This document shows, one piece after another, positions 62,908 through 64,000 of a stretch of 64,000 nucleotides of DNA. Both the position numbers and the translations under genes were made by a program. The stretch covers positions 1-64,000 of the forward strand of contig NZ_AP018049.1 of the NCBI RefSeq assembly GCF_003609775.1, in the 5' to 3' direction. The notes under the pieces were generated by a model. That model ran no database searches and was not told where the DNA came from. It was given only the letters and a program-made list of their open reading frames with translations. The number at the start of each line of letters is the position of its first letter. Positions within the stretch are counted from its first letter, which is position 1. The DNA comes from Prevotella melaninogenica. GTDB taxonomy: Bacteria > Bacteroidota > Bacteroidia > Bacteroidales > Bacteroidaceae.

Positions 62908-63252
62908 TTATGACTTTTGGTATTTAATTGGCGATATAATATTGATTACCGATATTGTTAATAGTGCGCCACCTTCTATAATCGTAGTAGTGTCTTTACT
63001 GTATAAACCTATTATTATGAAGAGTGCAGACATCACGATATCAAAGATGTTTTGCGTTCTATTACCAGTCAATGCTTTTAAAATGTTCTGTGTCTTACTT
63101 TTCGAACATCCCCAGATACAGAAAACAATCAATATAAGGGTAAAAGCAGATAGTATGTAAATAAAGCTGTCTTGTTGGATATGAGTTATTACCAAGCATA
63201 ATATAATAACCATTCTCATAGCCCAAGGTAAGAAATAGATAGGTTTACTCAT
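62908..63252 (-). CDS. Small membrane protein of unknown function
   Basis: 114 aa with four hydrophobic helices (YFLPWAMRMVIILCLVITHI, FIYILSAFTLILIVFCIWGC, NIFDIVMSALFIIIGLYS, IEGGALLTISVINIISPI) and a basic loop with KSKTQNILKALTGNRTQN between the second and third. No family recognised. The ATG at 63252 is preferred; a -7 box TATCTTTG (minus strand 63305-63298) excludes the longer frame starting at 63300. It converges on the GH84 gene. Confidence 0.7.
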   Translation of the reverse strand: MSKPIYFLPWAMRMVIILCLVITHIQQDSFIYILSAFTLILIVFCIWGCSKSKTQNILKALTGNRTQNIFDIVMSALFIIIGLYSKDTTTIIEGGALLTISVINIISPIKYQKS

Positions 63253-63586
63253 ACTTTGAATCTTGTGTTTTATAATTAAAAAGTTATTTGTTCCTTGCAA
63301 AGATAGTTGTTTTCATTTAAAAAGAAAGTAAGTGTGGGTGATAAAAATAGAAAAAACGTTGTAAGATGATGATATAGTAATTCTTATAGCTTTTCAAGCA
63401 TTCACCTCTCTACTTATTTCCAAGGCAAGAACGAAAAGGCATTGACAGACAAGATGAGTTTAAAAGTTGCTTGTTGAAAGACAACAATAAATAGAAATAG
63501 GGACAGACGATGGCGTCTGTCCCTATTGTTTTTAATATGATAGATAAAAGATGTTTCTACTAAGAAAGTAGGCTGTCATGCTTGTT
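63253..63586. other. Intergenic region at the right end
   Basis: 334 bp, no gene. It contains the -7 box at 63298-63305 and the strong hairpin at 63496-63527. Confidence 0.5.
63496..63532. terminator. Strong terminator hairpin
   Basis: AATAGGGACAGACG (63496-63509) pairs perfectly over 14 bp with CGTCTGTCCCTATT (63514-63527), loop ATGG; a T-run follows on the plus strand and a T-rich stretch also on the minus strand. It lies 59 bp past the stop of the minus-strand gene. Confidence 0.85.

Positions 63587-64000
<414 letters not shown>

Overview
The window looks like chromosomal DNA of a Bacteroidota member, most likely an oral-type Prevotella. Reasons: AT-rich intergenic DNA; promoters of the Bacteroidota type (TTTG at -33, TAnnTTTG at -7); the long three-domain IspG; a PorZ homologue of the type IX secretion system; a DUF4254/GT9 pair; and conserved Bacteroidales gene clusters. 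The species cannot be fixed from the sequence alone.

Layout. 0.2-6.5 kb (minus): nrdA-nrdB ribonucleotide reductase, then DUF4254 and GT9 surface-glycan genes. 7.4-10 kb (plus): acpP-fabF-rnc. 10.4-17.5 kb: an AT-rich ketopantoate-reductase-like gene, mutS, an ECF sigma factor with a membrane partner, and a solitary retron (ncRNA plus reverse transcriptase with a C-terminal membrane helix). 17.6-29.8 kb (minus): pabC/pabB, an NAD(P)-binding protein, a LytS-type kinase, ispG, purE, a PAP2-like membrane protein, rpoN, a conserved unknown and an outer-membrane barrel protein. 30.4-41 kb (plus): leuS, yitT, rdgB, then a tight four-gene operon (GT2, porZ, GT-C-like membrane protein, acyltransferase). 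41.2-48.2 kb (minus): an Ig-like lipoprotein, a GH3 protein and polA; then a polyprenyl diphosphate synthase (plus). 49.9-56.7 kb (minus): mnmG-apt-uvrC-dtd-mazG-deoC, with two parS centromere sites around apt, so the window probably lies in the origin-proximal domain. 57.4-64 kb: a MetA-type outer-membrane protein, an Fsr-like MFS exporter, a GH84 hexosaminidase and two small unknowns.

The most notable content lies between the genes. (1) A retron whose ncRNA can be folded directly: a canonical promoter fires at the a1 arm, a1/a2 pair over 16 bp, three hairpins lie between them, and the reverse transcriptase carries NAxxH, YADD and VTG. It has no separate effector, but its C-terminus ends in a membrane helix. 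(2) Three unrelated-sequence families of intergenic palindrome arrays (seven GCAC/GTGC arrays, five TTCATGAA/AAATATTT arrays and one CTTTTGG array) all built on an exact 22-nt period. (3) Two parS sites, one of them forming the first part of a 22-nt array. (4) Repeat-like insertions in the coding sequence of leuS and possibly a GT2 gene, and a 48-bp-arm inverted repeat between mutS and its neighbour.

Start codons were moved from the longest open frame where a promoter, an ATG, a ribosome binding site or family length argued for it (DUF4254, fabF, rnc, the sigma factor, the barrel protein, rdgB, the polyprenyl synthase, dtd, uvrC, fsr, GH84 and others).
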